From NCBI GenBank assembly GCA_964535735.1, contig CAZHTM010000025.1, positions 1 to 33,517 of the forward strand: a stretch of 33,517 nt of DNA, read 5' to 3'. Made by a program: the position numbers and the translations under genes. This document shows positions 15,272 through 24,029 of this stretch, in pieces (the first letter of the stretch is position 1; every line of letters begins with the position of its first letter). The notes under the pieces were generated by a model. It did not search any database. It was given only the letters and a program-made list of their open reading frames with translations, and was not told the DNA's origin. This DNA comes from J089 sp964535735. GTDB lineage: Bacteria > Fidelibacterota > Marinisomatia > Marinisomatales > J089.

Positions 15272-17916
15272 GCTTCGCCGGCGGATTTACCCAGGCCATC
15301 AACATCAAACTCATCGGTTCGTCCAACCTGAAAACCTCCATGGGGGATGGCGCTGCCCAGGTTCAGAAGATGAAAAGAGCGCTTACGGATCTTCGCACAG
15401 CAGGACTCAAACTCATGGGGGTGGGTGTAGGGATTTCCACGGCCTTTATCGGTCCGGTGGTACAGGCCTCCAAGTTTAATACTCAGCTCACACGTACCGG
15501 AAAATTGGCGGGTGTGGGTGCGGAAGAGATGAAAGTCCTGGGTGAGGTGGCACTGGAGTTGGGCGCTAAGACCCTGTTCACGGCGCAGCAGATTGCCCAG
15601 GGGCAGGAAGAATTGGTCCGGCTCGGTTTTGGAATGGAGGTGGTGGGGAACAAAGCCGGCGCCTTTGGAGAAGTCTTGAGCTTTGCTTCGGCTCACCAAA
15701 TCGAAATGAGCGAGTCCGCCCAAATGCTCATCGGCACCTTGCGGTCATTTAACCGTCCTCTTTCTGAATCTCATAAGGTGTCGGATATGTTTTCTACGGT
15801 GCTTTCTAAAACCGGTTTTTCCCTGGAGGGACTCACCGAAGCGTTAAAAATGGCCAATACCTCGGTTCCCGCCTTTAACCAGTCGATTGAAACACAACTG
15901 ACGTTATTGGGGATTCTGGCAAACCGGCAACAGGGTAACAGTATCGGTGCCCGCAGACTTTCCACCGCCATGACCCAGATTTATACGCAGCAGGAGAAGA
16001 TCAATCAGCTCTTTGGTTCCAAAACATTCAAGGTGTATGACGAAGCAACAGGAAAGCAGCGGAATTTCATCGACGTGATAATGGATATGAAAAAGGCCAT
16101 GAAGAGTTTTTCCGATGAAAAGCAAGCGGTGATGCTGAAGGATTTGGTGGGGACGATCGGTCTTAAGGGTTTGGCACCGCTTCTAAAAGCCCCGGTGGAA
16201 GAGTTTCAGACCTTAAATAAAGCCATCAAAGAAGGTGTCATTTCAACATCCGGTTTTGCAGAGGCGGTGAGAAAAACACCAAAAGGAATGTGGCTTTTAA
16301 TGAAATCCGCCCTATCGGGTGTTACCATGGAAATCGGCCAGCACTTAATGCCCATCGCTACGGCTGCAATGAAGACCATTACCATGCTGTCGGATAAGTT
16401 TTTGGGTTTTTTAAAAGCCCATCCGGTGCTTTCCAAAGTGGTTTTGATTACCACTGCTCTTGTTGGTGTCCTGGCCATATTAGGGGGCGGCATATTTCTG
16501 ACCACCTCCATGCTGGGACTCATGCTGACGTCCACCTCCGGTCTGACCACCTCCCTGATGTCCATGGCAGCAACGATGATGGGAACCAGTGTATCCAGCA
16601 TGACCCTATCCACCGCGCTGGGCGTTCTATCCGGAACAATTTGGAGTATCTTATGGCCGATCGGAGCGATCGTTTTAGGTGCTGCTGCTTTATACCAAGC
16701 CTGGCAGCATAATTTTCTGGGACTCAAGGATACGGTGGATGCCGCCTGGACGGCCATAAAGCCCTTCTTTCAATGGATCGGGAGAGTATTTAAGACGGTA
16801 TCTGTATTGATTCAGTCCTCAATCGTCAAGGTAAAATCTTCAATCACCGACTGGTATGCTTCCTGGAATTCCTCCTTCACCGGTATGAAGTCTCCCCTCA
16901 TGGCTTTTGCCGGTGTGGTGGCTTACGCCGTAGGATTTATCGTCGGTATCATCAGGCGAATCTTTACATCTATGAAACCCTATATCCAGCCACTGTTTAC
17001 CTTTTTAAAAGTCGGTTTTACCGGTGTTTTTCAGATCGTCACCGGAGTCTTACAAACGTTTTTAAGTGTTTTCACCGGTGTATTTGGAATCATTGGAAGC
17101 ATTTTTAGAGGGGATTTTTCATCCGCTTTATCGGCTGCCAAAGAGATGGTCAAAGGCATGGTGGCGGGGATAAAGACGGCCTTTACAGGACTCTGGAATG
17201 TATTAAAAGGTGTGCTTGGATTTATCTATACCGGCTTTACGCTCACCTTCACCGGCATCTGGACTTTGCTCAAGGCCGTGTTTTCCGGCATGGGAAGTAT
17301 CGTAAAAAACGTGTTCTCTTTTATCTGGGATGGCATGAATTGGGTGGCAGATGGAATCGTTTCAATAAGCAGTACAATCTTTGACTCTCTTACGGTCCCC
17401 TTTGTAAAAGGATGGGAATTCATTACCTCTGTATTCAGCGGGGTTAAGGCATTTTTTACATCCGCATTCTCCGGCGTTGGGAATATTATTTCGACGATGT
17501 GGTTGAATATAAAAACAACCCTATTAAGCGGCTTCAACTGGCTCATTAGTAAGATTAATGGCATGCTGGAAGCGGTAAATACCGTGACCGGCATCGTGGG
17601 AGTTCCAGCGATATCCAAAATCCCCAAGCTGGAAAATGGAACCGCCAATGTTTCCAATGATATGCTGGCGGTAATTCATAAAGGCGAAGCCGTCATCCCG
17701 GCGAAACAGAATCCCTTTAGTACGGCTTCATTTACGAAAAACACCTTTAATCAAAACCAGGCTAGTCATACGGCCCATATCGACCGAAGTATTCATGTTT
17801 CCAGCATCACCATCCAGGTGAAAAACGGTGATCCTGATGATTTCAAATCCAAACTCATGGACGTTTTTGAAGAATTGGCGGGAAAGTCTGATAGAATAGA
17901 AACGGCCCTCCCATGA
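15268..17916 (+). CDS. Tail tape measure protein
   Basis: At 882 residues this sets tail length and is the longest tail gene. Residues 80-330 match the TP901-type core (ELGAKTLFTAQQIAQGQEEL, HQIEMSESAQMLIGTLRSF, TSVPAFNQSIETQLTLLGIL). Residues about 385-480 are strongly hydrophobic and rich in Gly/Thr/Met, as in membrane-inserting tape measures. Amphipathic Phe/Trp-rich repeats such as GIWTLLKAVFSGMGSIVKNV follow, then a C-terminal KGEAVIPAKQNPFSTASF segment common in this family. ATGA overlaps join it to the chaperone extension upstream and the baseplate gene downstream. Confidence 0.92.
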   Translation: MSFAGGFTQAINIKLIGSSNLKTSMGDGAAQVQKMKRALTDLRTAGLKLMGVGVGISTAFIGPVVQASKFNTQLTRTGKLAGVGAEEMKVLGEVALELGAKTLFTAQQIAQGQEELVRLGFGMEVVGNKAGAFGEVLSFASAHQIEMSESAQMLIGTLRSFNRPLSESHKVSDMFSTVLSKTGFSLEGLTEALKMANTSVPAFNQSIETQLTLLGILANRQQGNSIGARRLSTAMTQIYTQQEKINQLFGSKTFKVYDEATGKQRNFIDVIMDMKKAMKSFSDEKQAVMLKDLVGTIGLKGLAPLLKAPVEEFQTLNKAIKEGVISTSGFAEAVRKTPKGMWLLMKSALSGVTMEIGQHLMPIATAAMKTITMLSDKFLGFLKAHPVLSKVVLITTALVGVLAILGGGIFLTTSMLGLMLTSTSGLTTSLMSMAATMMGTSVSSMTLSTALGVLSGTIWSILWPIGAIVLGAAALYQAWQHNFLGLKDTVDAAWTAIKPFFQWIGRVFKTVSVLIQSSIVKVKSSITDWYASWNSSFTGMKSPLMAFAGVVAYAVGFIVGIIRRIFTSMKPYIQPLFTFLKVGFTGVFQIVTGVLQTFLSVFTGVFGIIGSIFRGDFSSALSAAKEMVKGMVAGIKTAFTGLWNVLKGVLGFIYTGFTLTFTGIWTLLKAVFSGMGSIVKNVFSFIWDGMNWVADGIVSISSTIFDSLTVPFVKGWEFITSVFSGVKAFFTSAFSGVGNIISTMWLNIKTTLLSGFNWLISKINGMLEAVNTVTGIVGVPAISKIPKLENGTANVSNDMLAVIHKGEAVIPAKQNPFSTASFTKNTFNQNQASHTAHIDRSIHVSSITIQVKNGDPDDFKSKLMDVFEELAGKSDRIETALP

Positions 17917-18563
17917 GTGTCTTTGAAGAATTAAAACCAATCCAAAGCAATAACGCCTATATGGATGTTTTATTGGGAGGCGTTATTCTGCCGGTGCCGC
18001 CCAAGGCCATGAAAATCAAGCAATCCATGAAGATCGATGAGATTGAGATCCCTGGCCGAAGCGGAAAAGTAAAGCAGCCCATTGGGTATGAAGACAGTGA
18101 AATCACCCTTTCTTTAGAAATCCCGGCAACGTATGAAAACGGCCAAATAAAAGAAAAAGCACCGGAGAGGTTCAAGACCATTCAAAACTTGTTCCGAAGC
18201 AGCAAGGATGCCAAACCCCAGGCGGTTGATATTGCCTCTACCCTCACGGAAGCGTGTGGAATTCATCAGGTCCTGATTAAGTCCATGGAAGCAGCGGATA
18301 GTTCCATGGATATGGTGACGGTGAATCTTACCTTAATAGAATATGAATCCATCGAAGTGCAACTTACCAAACAAGCCCAAGAGAGTCAGGTTAAGGCTGA
18401 GGCTGAGGCCAAAGGGGAAGAAGCCATTGCGGGAGATGAGAATTTGTCCCAAATCTTGGGAAGTCGTGAAAATGACTATCTCTCCCGGCAGTATGAAGCG
18501 GGGAAATCCGATGCCATGGGTGGAGATTTTGAAGGTGAAACACCTGGTGAGGATACGGAATGA
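17913..18563 (+). CDS. Baseplate/tail protein upstream of hub
   Basis: A 216-residue protein in the slot between tape measure and hub, where myoviruses encode gp53/XkdP-like tail-to-hub proteins. The core has LGGVILPVPPKAMKIKQSMK and EIEIPGRSGKVKQPIGYEDS, resembling the N-terminal domain of such proteins. No LysM module is seen; instead the last 65 residues are an acidic, Ala/Glu-rich, probably disordered tail (KAEAEAKGEEAIAGDE). Coupled by ATGA overlaps on both sides. Confidence 0.65.
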   Translation: MSVFEELKPIQSNNAYMDVLLGGVILPVPPKAMKIKQSMKIDEIEIPGRSGKVKQPIGYEDSEITLSLEIPATYENGQIKEKAPERFKTIQNLFRSSKDAKPQAVDIASTLTEACGIHQVLIKSMEAADSSMDMVTVNLTLIEYESIEVQLTKQAQESQVKAEAEAKGEEAIAGDENLSQILGSRENDYLSRQYEAGKSDAMGGDFEGETPGEDTE

Positions 18564-19294
18564 TGCAGGTTCCCGGTATAAAAGTAATCGTCGAAACCCA
18601 AGATATCAGTCCGGTGGTAAACCGATTTGAACTTACCTGCGGGCTTTATGATCCGATGGTTTCATTAACACTTTCGTTCCGTGATGTGGAAGGGGTTTTA
18701 GCACCTGCACTCACCAAAGGAAACCCAATAAAAATTTCATGGGGATATGATGAAGAGTATGGTGAATTATTTGAAGGAGTTATCTCATCTGTTCAACCCG
18801 AATTAAAACAGGTCACCCTGGAAGCATTGGACTATTCGGCTATGTTTAATTCCATTTTTATTTCACAAGCGTTTGTGGAAGAGACTGCTTCCAATATCCT
18901 GCAGGTGATATTAAAAGATTCCGGATTAAACTTGGAGATTGAGGAGTCTGATCTAACTTACAAAGTATTTCCCATCTTTAATGAATCCGCTACTGAAGTT
19001 TTACAGCGAATAACGAAGGATGTATCTCGACACACAGGCATTCCTCAGGTTTATTTCACGCGAGGAAAAACATTTACCTGGAAGGCCTTGGATACATCAA
19101 CAACTCCGGTGATGAGGTTTACTACGGGAGAAAATATCATAAAGTGGGTTAAAGGGAGAAAACTTACCACACTCATTGTCCCGGTATTTACCGGTGATAT
19201 AGTTACTATAAATGATTCTGACTATCTGGTGGAATCCGCCTTGTACAGATGGGATACGGGTGGAAGAACTGTGTTAGGAGTTTCAGCGATATGA
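18560..19294 (+). CDS. Baseplate hub protein (gpD / gp27-like)
   Basis: This 244-residue protein shows the hub pattern: an early beta domain (FELTCGLYDPMVSLTLSFRD), the loop NPIKISWGYDEEYGELFEGVI, a helix ASNILQVILKDSGLNLEI and the block FNESATEVLQRI. The typical gp27/XkdQ proteins have the same order and are 230-350 residues. It forms the trimeric platform joining tube and spike. Its stop overlaps the spike start as ATGATG. Confidence 0.8.
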   Translation: MMQVPGIKVIVETQDISPVVNRFELTCGLYDPMVSLTLSFRDVEGVLAPALTKGNPIKISWGYDEEYGELFEGVISSVQPELKQVTLEALDYSAMFNSIFISQAFVEETASNILQVILKDSGLNLEIEESDLTYKVFPIFNESATEVLQRITKDVSRHTGIPQVYFTRGKTFTWKALDTSTTPVMRFTTGENIIKWVKGRKLTTLIVPVFTGDIVTINDSDYLVESALYRWDTGGRTVLGVSAI

Positions 19295-19851
19295 TGGAAG
19301 CTTATTTAAAGAAAATTATCGAGCGCATCAAGCCGGATATATCATATCTAAAACAGCCGATCCGCGGGAAAGTGGTGGCGGTTCAACCTGATACCTATAC
19401 TTGCGATGTACAGCCGGAGGATGAGACTAACCCGGTAATCCCTGCGGTGGAGATTTTAACTGTCTGGTCAACCCCCTCAACCAGGCTACTGACATTGCCC
19501 AGGGTAGATTCGCTTGTGATGGTCGGCTTTGAAAATGGGGATGCTACGAAACCTTATATCCAGGGATTTATACCTGATAAAGGATTCGGAACTCAATTCC
19601 TCGTTGAAGGCGAAAAATCGAGAATCGTTCTGGATGAAGACGGTACGGTGACGGTAGAGAGCGAAACAAAAGTGAAGATTAACGCTCCCGAAATCTTGCT
19701 TGGAGTAGATGCAACTGAAGCAATAATGAAAGGCGCCACATTCCAAGCCATATTTAACGCTCACACGCACGGGACCGGTGTAGGACCCTCAACTCCGCCT
19801 GTTCAACCGTTGGATGGAACAGAATTATCGGAGGCGGTCACATGCGTCTGA
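19291..19851 (+). CDS. Baseplate spike protein (gpV / gp45-like)
   Basis: I start at the ATG at 19291, coupled to the hub stop; the longer frame from 19249 only reads through the hub gene. The 186-residue product has an OB-fold-like first half (IRGKVVAVQPDTYTCDVQPE, LPRVDSLVMVGFENGDATKPYIQGF) and a beta-helical needle (IVLDEDGTVTVESETKVKINAPEI). The tip carries HTHGTGVGPSTPP, the HxH motif that binds iron in P2-type spikes. It punctures the outer membrane or cell surface on contraction. Confidence 0.85.
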   Translation: MMEAYLKKIIERIKPDISYLKQPIRGKVVAVQPDTYTCDVQPEDETNPVIPAVEILTVWSTPSTRLLTLPRVDSLVMVGFENGDATKPYIQGFIPDKGFGTQFLVEGEKSRIVLDEDGTVTVESETKVKINAPEILLGVDATEAIMKGATFQAIFNAHTHGTGVGPSTPPVQPLDGTELSEAVTCV

Positions 19852-20291
19852 CAGAACATTTCCATTTGGAAGAGTTTACCAGATCTAAGACAGCTAGAGA
19901 AAAGGGAATAAAGAATGTGCCGGATGTAAGACAGATTCAGAATCTATCGGCACTGTGTAAAAATGTGTTGGAACCCATCCGAAAGCATTTTGGGAAACCG
20001 ATTTTTATCACCAGTGGATTCAGATCAAAAAATCTCAATAGAGTAATCGGAGGTTCCATGTATTCCCAGCATATGAATGGAGAAGCGGCGGATTTTGTAG
20101 TGAAGGATATTCCGGTAAAAGTTGTATTTGAATTTGTCAGAAGTTTTGAACATTTGGTTTACGATCAGGTGATTCTTGAAAAGAAGGGAAAGAGTGAATG
20201 GCTACATATCTCTTATAAAAATAATCGAAAAGAAAACCTGATGGCGGAGCCTGATGGGGATGGGAGGATGAAATACCGTGCCGTTGAATAA
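19842..20291 (+). CDS. M15-family peptidase, tail lysin/endolysin-like
   Basis: The 149-residue protein holds the zinc ligands of M15 D,D/L,D-peptidases: H77 and D84 in SQHMNGEAADF and H122 in WLHISY, with R61 in SGFRSKNLN. Such enzymes cut peptidoglycan crosslinks. The position between spike and wedge genes, with overlap into both neighbours, suggests a baseplate-borne lysin that opens the wall during infection, although this type also serves as endolysin. No signal peptide or binding domain is present. No separate lysis cassette is visible in the window. Confidence 0.85.
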   Translation: MRLTEHFHLEEFTRSKTAREKGIKNVPDVRQIQNLSALCKNVLEPIRKHFGKPIFITSGFRSKNLNRVIGGSMYSQHMNGEAADFVVKDIPVKVVFEFVRSFEHLVYDQVILEKKGKSEWLHISYKNNRKENLMAEPDGDGRMKYRAVE

Positions 20292-20487
20292 AACCGGTTT
20301 ACAAGCGGCCATCAAGACTGCTTTAGAATCAAATAAGGGGAAAACGGTGGATGAAACGGCGGAAGCGCTCGCCAATGCCATCGATGATTATATCCGGAGT
20401 ATGACTATTACGGTGGTTGGGATTACCACAGTTGGAACAGCTGCAGCCCAAACACAAACGGCCCCGGTGACGGCAACCATTAGCTAA
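20278..20487 (+). CDS. Small hypothetical baseplate-region protein
   Basis: This 69-residue protein starts at GTG 20278, with GGGAGG about 10 nt upstream, overlapping the peptidase end. A helix LQAAIKTALESNKGKTVDETAEALANAID is followed by a Thr/Ala-rich beta-like end. Proteins of this size and shape are common in myovirus baseplate clusters, but no function is known to me. Confidence 0.6.
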   Translation: MPLNKTGLQAAIKTALESNKGKTVDETAEALANAIDDYIRSMTITVVGITTVGTAAAQTQTAPVTATIS

Positions 20488-20497
20488 GGGAGAAATT

Positions 20498-20707
20498 ATG
20501 TGGAAATATTTAATCACCATCGGCCAGGTAATTTTTAAGTACCGGTCGATTGTCAGGGAAGCTCAGGATGTTTACCAAAAATACCTGGCTGCCAGGAAAG
20601 ACGGCAAGATCACCGTTGAGGAGATGCGTGGCATCACCGATGAAGTTTTTGACGTTGTTGGTGTGGTGATTCCGGCCATCAAAGAATTGAAAACGGTAAA
20701 AGATTAA
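20498..20707 (+). CDS. Small helical phage protein with DGKIT-type motif
   Basis: This 69-residue protein follows a GGGAG ribosome site. It has an amphipathic aromatic start (MWKYLITIGQVIFKYRSIV) and then KDGKITVEEM, a half-EF-hand-like string often seen in small phage proteins of unknown role, and a hydrophobic final helix. A holin-like role is possible but no clear transmembrane span is present. Confidence 0.55.
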   Translation: MWKYLITIGQVIFKYRSIVREAQDVYQKYLAARKDGKITVEEMRGITDEVFDVVGVVIPAIKELKTVKD

Positions 20708-20752
20708 TCGATGGTTATTACCAGTTGATTCGTAAAAAGCGAATGTGGGCTA

Positions 20753-21172
20753 ATGTGGACGGCAAATAATCTGGGATATGATCTAAAAATCGCTGAAACC
20801 GGCGATCTTATGCTTTCATCCACCGGGGATTTGGAATTGATCTCTGGTAAGGACTGCCTTTTACAGGATGTGCGTCATCGATTGGAAACGTCCTATGGTG
20901 ATTTATTTGGTCATGAGGATTTTGGTTCTGTCTTGTTCCAGTATCTTGGACAAGCCGACACCGAACTCAATCGTGCTCTTATCAAACGGTCTGTTGTGAC
21001 GGCGTTGGCTCAGGAAAAACGGATTAACCTCCAAACCATCCAGGTAAAGCTTGTCAAATACGCTGCAGAAGAGATTCAAGTGCAGATAGCCTTCATACCG
21101 CTAGAGAGTGTTCATCCCCTGACCCTGCTCTGGGGAATTACCGTAGATGATCTGGGTGAGTTAATAACGTGA
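20753..21172 (+). CDS. Baseplate wedge protein (gpW / gp25-like)
   Basis: The 139-residue length and strings LMLSSTGDLELISGKDCLLQ, RLETSYGDLFGHEDFGS and the helix-strand end RINLQTIQV...EEIQVQIAFIPL are typical of gp25/gpW proteins, which start sheath assembly at the baseplate. The ribosome site is weak (GTGGG). The stop overlaps the gpJ start as GTGA. Confidence 0.88.
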   Translation: MWTANNLGYDLKIAETGDLMLSSTGDLELISGKDCLLQDVRHRLETSYGDLFGHEDFGSVLFQYLGQADTELNRALIKRSVVTALAQEKRINLQTIQVKLVKYAAEEIQVQIAFIPLESVHPLTLLWGITVDDLGELIT

Positions 21173-22350
21173 TCAAGTCTTTCATAGAAGTCCGCGATGA
21201 TTTGATTCAGGGCGTTGTAGACCATACGGCCCTTACCAATCTCAATCCCGGCTCGGTTATCCGTACTATATTAGAAGTTATCGCCAAGGCGATTTCGGAT
21301 CTTTACGGATTAATCTATTCGGTAACCCGCGCCGGTTTTATCCAGACTGCTGAAGGGAAATGGTTGGATTTAAAAGTTCGTGAACTGGGCCTGGAACGTA
21401 AAACCGGTCAGAAAGCAGAAGGATATGTCACGTTTTACCGTAATGAGCCGCAGGCGAATAATATTATCATTCCCGCCGGTACGATTGTAAAAACGGGAAA
21501 AATGAGCGATGGTGAAGAATACCGATTCCTGACGAAAGAAGATGTGATATTAGAAGCGGGAGAAACGGAAGTATTTACCCTTGTTGAAGCCGAAGCAATT
21601 GGATCCGATTACAATGTGGGTAAGGAGACGATTAAAAAACTCGCCACCCATATTCCAGGTATCAATGGAGTTATCAATAAACCGGTCAGGATTGGCGCTG
21701 AGTTTCGAAGTTGGCAAGTGACGGTTGGTACTGATCTGGAAACCGATGACGATCTTCGCACCCGGGCGATTTACCGCTGGGATGAACTCGGTGTCGGGGG
21801 TACCGCGGATGCGTATAGAAGTTGGGCTTTATCGGTTCCGGGAGTCAAATCCGTGCAGGTTTTGGATGATTTCCCCTTCGGTCCCGGCACCGTGGGACTG
21901 GTGATTTCGGCGGAGAATGGAATTCCCACTCCGGAACTTCTTACTGAGGTTTACAACCTGGTGAAAACCCGAAAGCCCTTAACTGCAGCCGTTCATGTTC
22001 TGGCTCCGAAAGTAAAACCAGTGGATATCCGGCTCATGGTCGAACGATTCAGTCAATTTGAATCCGGCGTTGTAGAGGAGGAGGTACGGCAAGCGCTCCT
22101 GGGCTTTAACGGCAGGCTAATGATCGGTGAACATTTAGTACTTTCAAGAATCATCGCTGATGTCATGAAAGTCAAGGGAGTGTATTCCGTGGATATCATC
22201 GATCCCCGGGAAACGGTGGGCGCTGCACCGGATGAAATGATCCAGATCAACTCCGTGACGATCAATTCAGCCGTAAAAGGACGCAGCTATCAGGATATCT
22301 CAATTTTAAATCAGGCTCAGGAAACTGTATTCGGGGTGGAGAATGTTTAA
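21169..22350 (+). CDS. Baseplate J-like protein (gpJ)
   Basis: A 393-residue wedge protein starting at GTG, coupled to the gp25-like stop. Conserved strings include LNPGSVIRTILEVIAKAISDLYG at the start, EGKWLDLKVRELGLERKTG, the beta segment IIIPAGTIVKTG, FTLVEAEAIGSDYNVGKETI, and the GTDLETDDDLRTRAIYRWDELGVGGTADAYR block that marks the baseplate_J family. With gpI and gp25 it builds the wedge. Confidence 0.92.
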   Translation: MIKSFIEVRDDLIQGVVDHTALTNLNPGSVIRTILEVIAKAISDLYGLIYSVTRAGFIQTAEGKWLDLKVRELGLERKTGQKAEGYVTFYRNEPQANNIIIPAGTIVKTGKMSDGEEYRFLTKEDVILEAGETEVFTLVEAEAIGSDYNVGKETIKKLATHIPGINGVINKPVRIGAEFRSWQVTVGTDLETDDDLRTRAIYRWDELGVGGTADAYRSWALSVPGVKSVQVLDDFPFGPGTVGLVISAENGIPTPELLTEVYNLVKTRKPLTAAVHVLAPKVKPVDIRLMVERFSQFESGVVEEEVRQALLGFNGRLMIGEHLVLSRIIADVMKVKGVYSVDIIDPRETVGAAPDEMIQINSVTINSAVKGRSYQDISILNQAQETVFGVENV

Positions 22351-23104
22351 ATATCTCTGGTGGCTTTTGCCAAAGTTCCTGAAGAAAAACCAGGCGGCCG
22401 ATTCCAACCTAAAAGGGCTATTACAAAGCATTGCCCAGGGGTTACAGGACGTCAAGGCAGCCATTTTGAAATCACGCCTTACAATGTTTTTTATCCCGAC
22501 CGAAACAAGCACAAACTTTTATGAAACCGATTATCCCGAATATTTGAAGCGGCACGCCACCCAAAGAAACCTCCCTGAAGCAGGTTTGGATGAACTACTG
22601 GTGGATCCTGAGATGCGCAAGCTTTTGGGTACGAAACAAGGGTTGAAATATTACCTGGAAAGAATGATCCCCGAGATCCGGGTTGATTTTATTTATGAGC
22701 TATCGGCCGATGAATCAAAGTGGCTCATCTTTTCCAGATCCCAGAAGCATAAAGAAGCGCTGTTTAACCGGTCGGTATTGCTTAATAAATCCGACCAACA
22801 CTATTCAAACTATGAGGGGTATCGTAAAACCCGGATTCACGGTAAGGCGGATCAAATGAGACCTGAGTTTTTATTCTGGGTCAAGGTCTATAACCCGGTA
22901 ACCGAAGAAAATCGCTTTACGGTATATCCGGAAATAATCTTAGCTATGATAGACCGATTTAAACCGGCTCATACCAGGGGGTATTTGGTTTTCAATTATA
23001 TTGATCCAAGAATATTAACACCATTGGATGGACAGGTGTTTATCGGTAATACTATTGATATCGCTGGTACAATCCGGCAATCAGAACCGTTCGCCAACGC
23101 CTAA
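22343..23104 (+). CDS. Baseplate/tail protein I-like with C-terminal Ig-like half-domain
   Basis: The slot directly after gpJ and the helical wedge-like N-terminus (YLWWLLPKFLKK, TNFYETDYPEYLKRHATQRN) plus the block IDRFKPAHTRGYLVFN identify a gpI-like protein. The last 25 residues (LTPLDGQVFIGNTIDIAGT) look like the first strands of an Ig-like domain rather than a gpI end. The same string recurs at the end of the ORF at 23310. The domain is therefore truncated here by a TAA; its likely other half begins at 23310. Confidence 0.75.
   Translation: MFKYLWWLLPKFLKKNQAADSNLKGLLQSIAQGLQDVKAAILKSRLTMFFIPTETSTNFYETDYPEYLKRHATQRNLPEAGLDELLVDPEMRKLLGTKQGLKYYLERMIPEIRVDFIYELSADESKWLIFSRSQKHKEALFNRSVLLNKSDQHYSNYEGYRKTRIHGKADQMRPEFLFWVKVYNPVTEENRFTVYPEIILAMIDRFKPAHTRGYLVFNYIDPRILTPLDGQVFIGNTIDIAGTIRQSEPFANA
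23027..23071 (+). repeat. Ig-like half-domain repeat, copy 1
   Basis: Encodes DGQVFIGNTIDIAGT. By eye it matches 30 of 45 bases and 9 of 15 residues with copy 2 at 23901. Both copies end an ORF within a few codons. Confidence 0.7.
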
Positions 23105-23118
23105 AGAGGAGAATTGCA

Positions 23119-23289
23119 ATGCGGGAAAAGAAGAAACCGGTAAAAGTAAAAAGCAGGGGTAAGCGTGTAAGGGGACGGACTGAAATGGTTACTCCTGAGG
23201 GAATCCTAATCTGGGTTCCTGATAAAAAAGTGAACATCAAAAAAACCTGGGGCTGGAAGACAGTTTCAGACATGAATAAGCAAAATTAA
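23119..23289 (+). CDS. Small basic protein between fibre gene halves
   Basis: A 56-residue ORF with a strong AGGAG site 8 nt before its ATG. It starts MREKKKPVKVKSRGKRVRGR and continues PEGILIWVPDKKVNIKKTWGWK. The N-terminal half is very basic; the second half has tryptophans and a beta pattern. It lies exactly in the gap between two parts of what looks like one Ig-like domain. No family is recognised; it may be an inserted gene. Confidence 0.55.
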   Translation: MREKKKPVKVKSRGKRVRGRTEMVTPEGILIWVPDKKVNIKKTWGWKTVSDMNKQN

Positions 23290-23309
23290 TAGGAGAATAG
23301 GAGAATAAC

Positions 23310-23954
23310 ATGCCAGATGCGATTAAAGTCCATGTGTATGACGGCGGAACACTCAAAGGTTCACCGGCGGTGGATGCCGGCGGGAACTGGTCACTTTCAG
23401 GAGTATCACTTACTTCCGGCAGTCATAATATCATTGCCAAGGCCGAAGATGTGGCGGGAAACACATCCAGCCAGACTATAAAGCGAGTGCATGTGGGAGA
23501 AACTGCGACTCCTACTACTGACCTATTGGACGATACGGGTCAATCTTCCAACGATAATATCACTAACGATAATACTCCTCGTCTGCGAGCTGTTATCGCA
23601 CTGACAATTCCGGAGGGAGCGGCGGCCTGCGCCGGGAATAGTGTGAAAGAGTTTAAGTTGTATAAGTACAATGATGGTACCATGACCTGGGATTTAGTGG
23701 GTACGGTCAGTAGTATTAATTTTGATGGACTGCAAAAGTTTGACGGAACATTCCAGATTACCTCACCGCTATCGGATAGAGATTATAAGTTCGCTTTCAG
23801 TTGGGTGGATCAGATGAATAACGAAAGCGCCCGCGGGGTTGATCTTTCCGTAACAATTGATACGACAGCGCCGAATGCGCCGGTGATCAATTCCATAAGC
23901 GACGGACAGGTCTTTGTCGGGACATCCGTAAATATCAGCGGTACTGCTTCATAG
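23310..23954 (+). CDS. Ig-like tail fibre/adhesin fragment
   Basis: This 214-residue protein begins in the middle of an Ig-like domain (IKVHVYDGGTLKGSPAVD, GNWSLSGVSL, NIIAKAEDVAGNTS), holds a second complete beta domain (residues 70-185, with RDYKFAFSWVDQMNNES), and ends after the first strands of a third (DGQVFVGTSVNISGTAS, stop TAG). A doubled AGGAGAATA ribosome site precedes the ATG, so translation from here is credible. Ig-like domains on phage tails bind cell surfaces. The cut at both ends within domains is odd. Confidence 0.7.
   Translation: MPDAIKVHVYDGGTLKGSPAVDAGGNWSLSGVSLTSGSHNIIAKAEDVAGNTSSQTIKRVHVGETATPTTDLLDDTGQSSNDNITNDNTPRLRAVIALTIPEGAAACAGNSVKEFKLYKYNDGTMTWDLVGTVSSINFDGLQKFDGTFQITSPLSDRDYKFAFSWVDQMNNESARGVDLSVTIDTTAPNAPVINSISDGQVFVGTSVNISGTAS
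23901..23945 (+). repeat. Ig-like half-domain repeat, copy 2
   Basis: Encodes DGQVFVGTSVNISGT, the counterpart of the copy at 23027. It is followed after two codons by TAG and then by a hairpin. Confidence 0.7.
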
Positions 23955-23983
23955 GTAGTAGTTCAGATTCAGGGTTAATCGTG

Positions 23984-24013
23984 GTTGGGGTGGACGTTTC
24001 GGTCTGCCCCAAC
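23984..24013 (+). other. Strong RNA hairpin between fibre ORFs
   Basis: A 12-bp stem (7 Watson-Crick pairs GTTGGGG/CCCCAAC plus an inner TGGAC/GTCTG helix with two wobbles) closes a GTTTCG loop. No T-tract follows, so it is not a standard terminator. It ends 6 nt before the AGGA ribosome site of the next ORF and could affect its translation. Confidence 0.5.
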
Positions 24014-24029
24014 ATTACCAGGATTACTA

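Noticed and set aside
15208..15723. Minus-strand ORF of 171 codons
   Set aside because: It is the reverse of the tape measure start, with histidine- and serine-rich composition typical of a shadow frame.
16206..16757. Minus-strand ORF of 183 codons
   Set aside because: Antisense shadow of the tape measure hydrophobic region, with no ribosome site or family resemblance.
23940..23954. Canonical -1 frameshift site at the TAG of the fibre ORF
   Set aside because: No X XXY YYZ heptamer in the zero frame before the TAG, unlike the tail chaperone signal.
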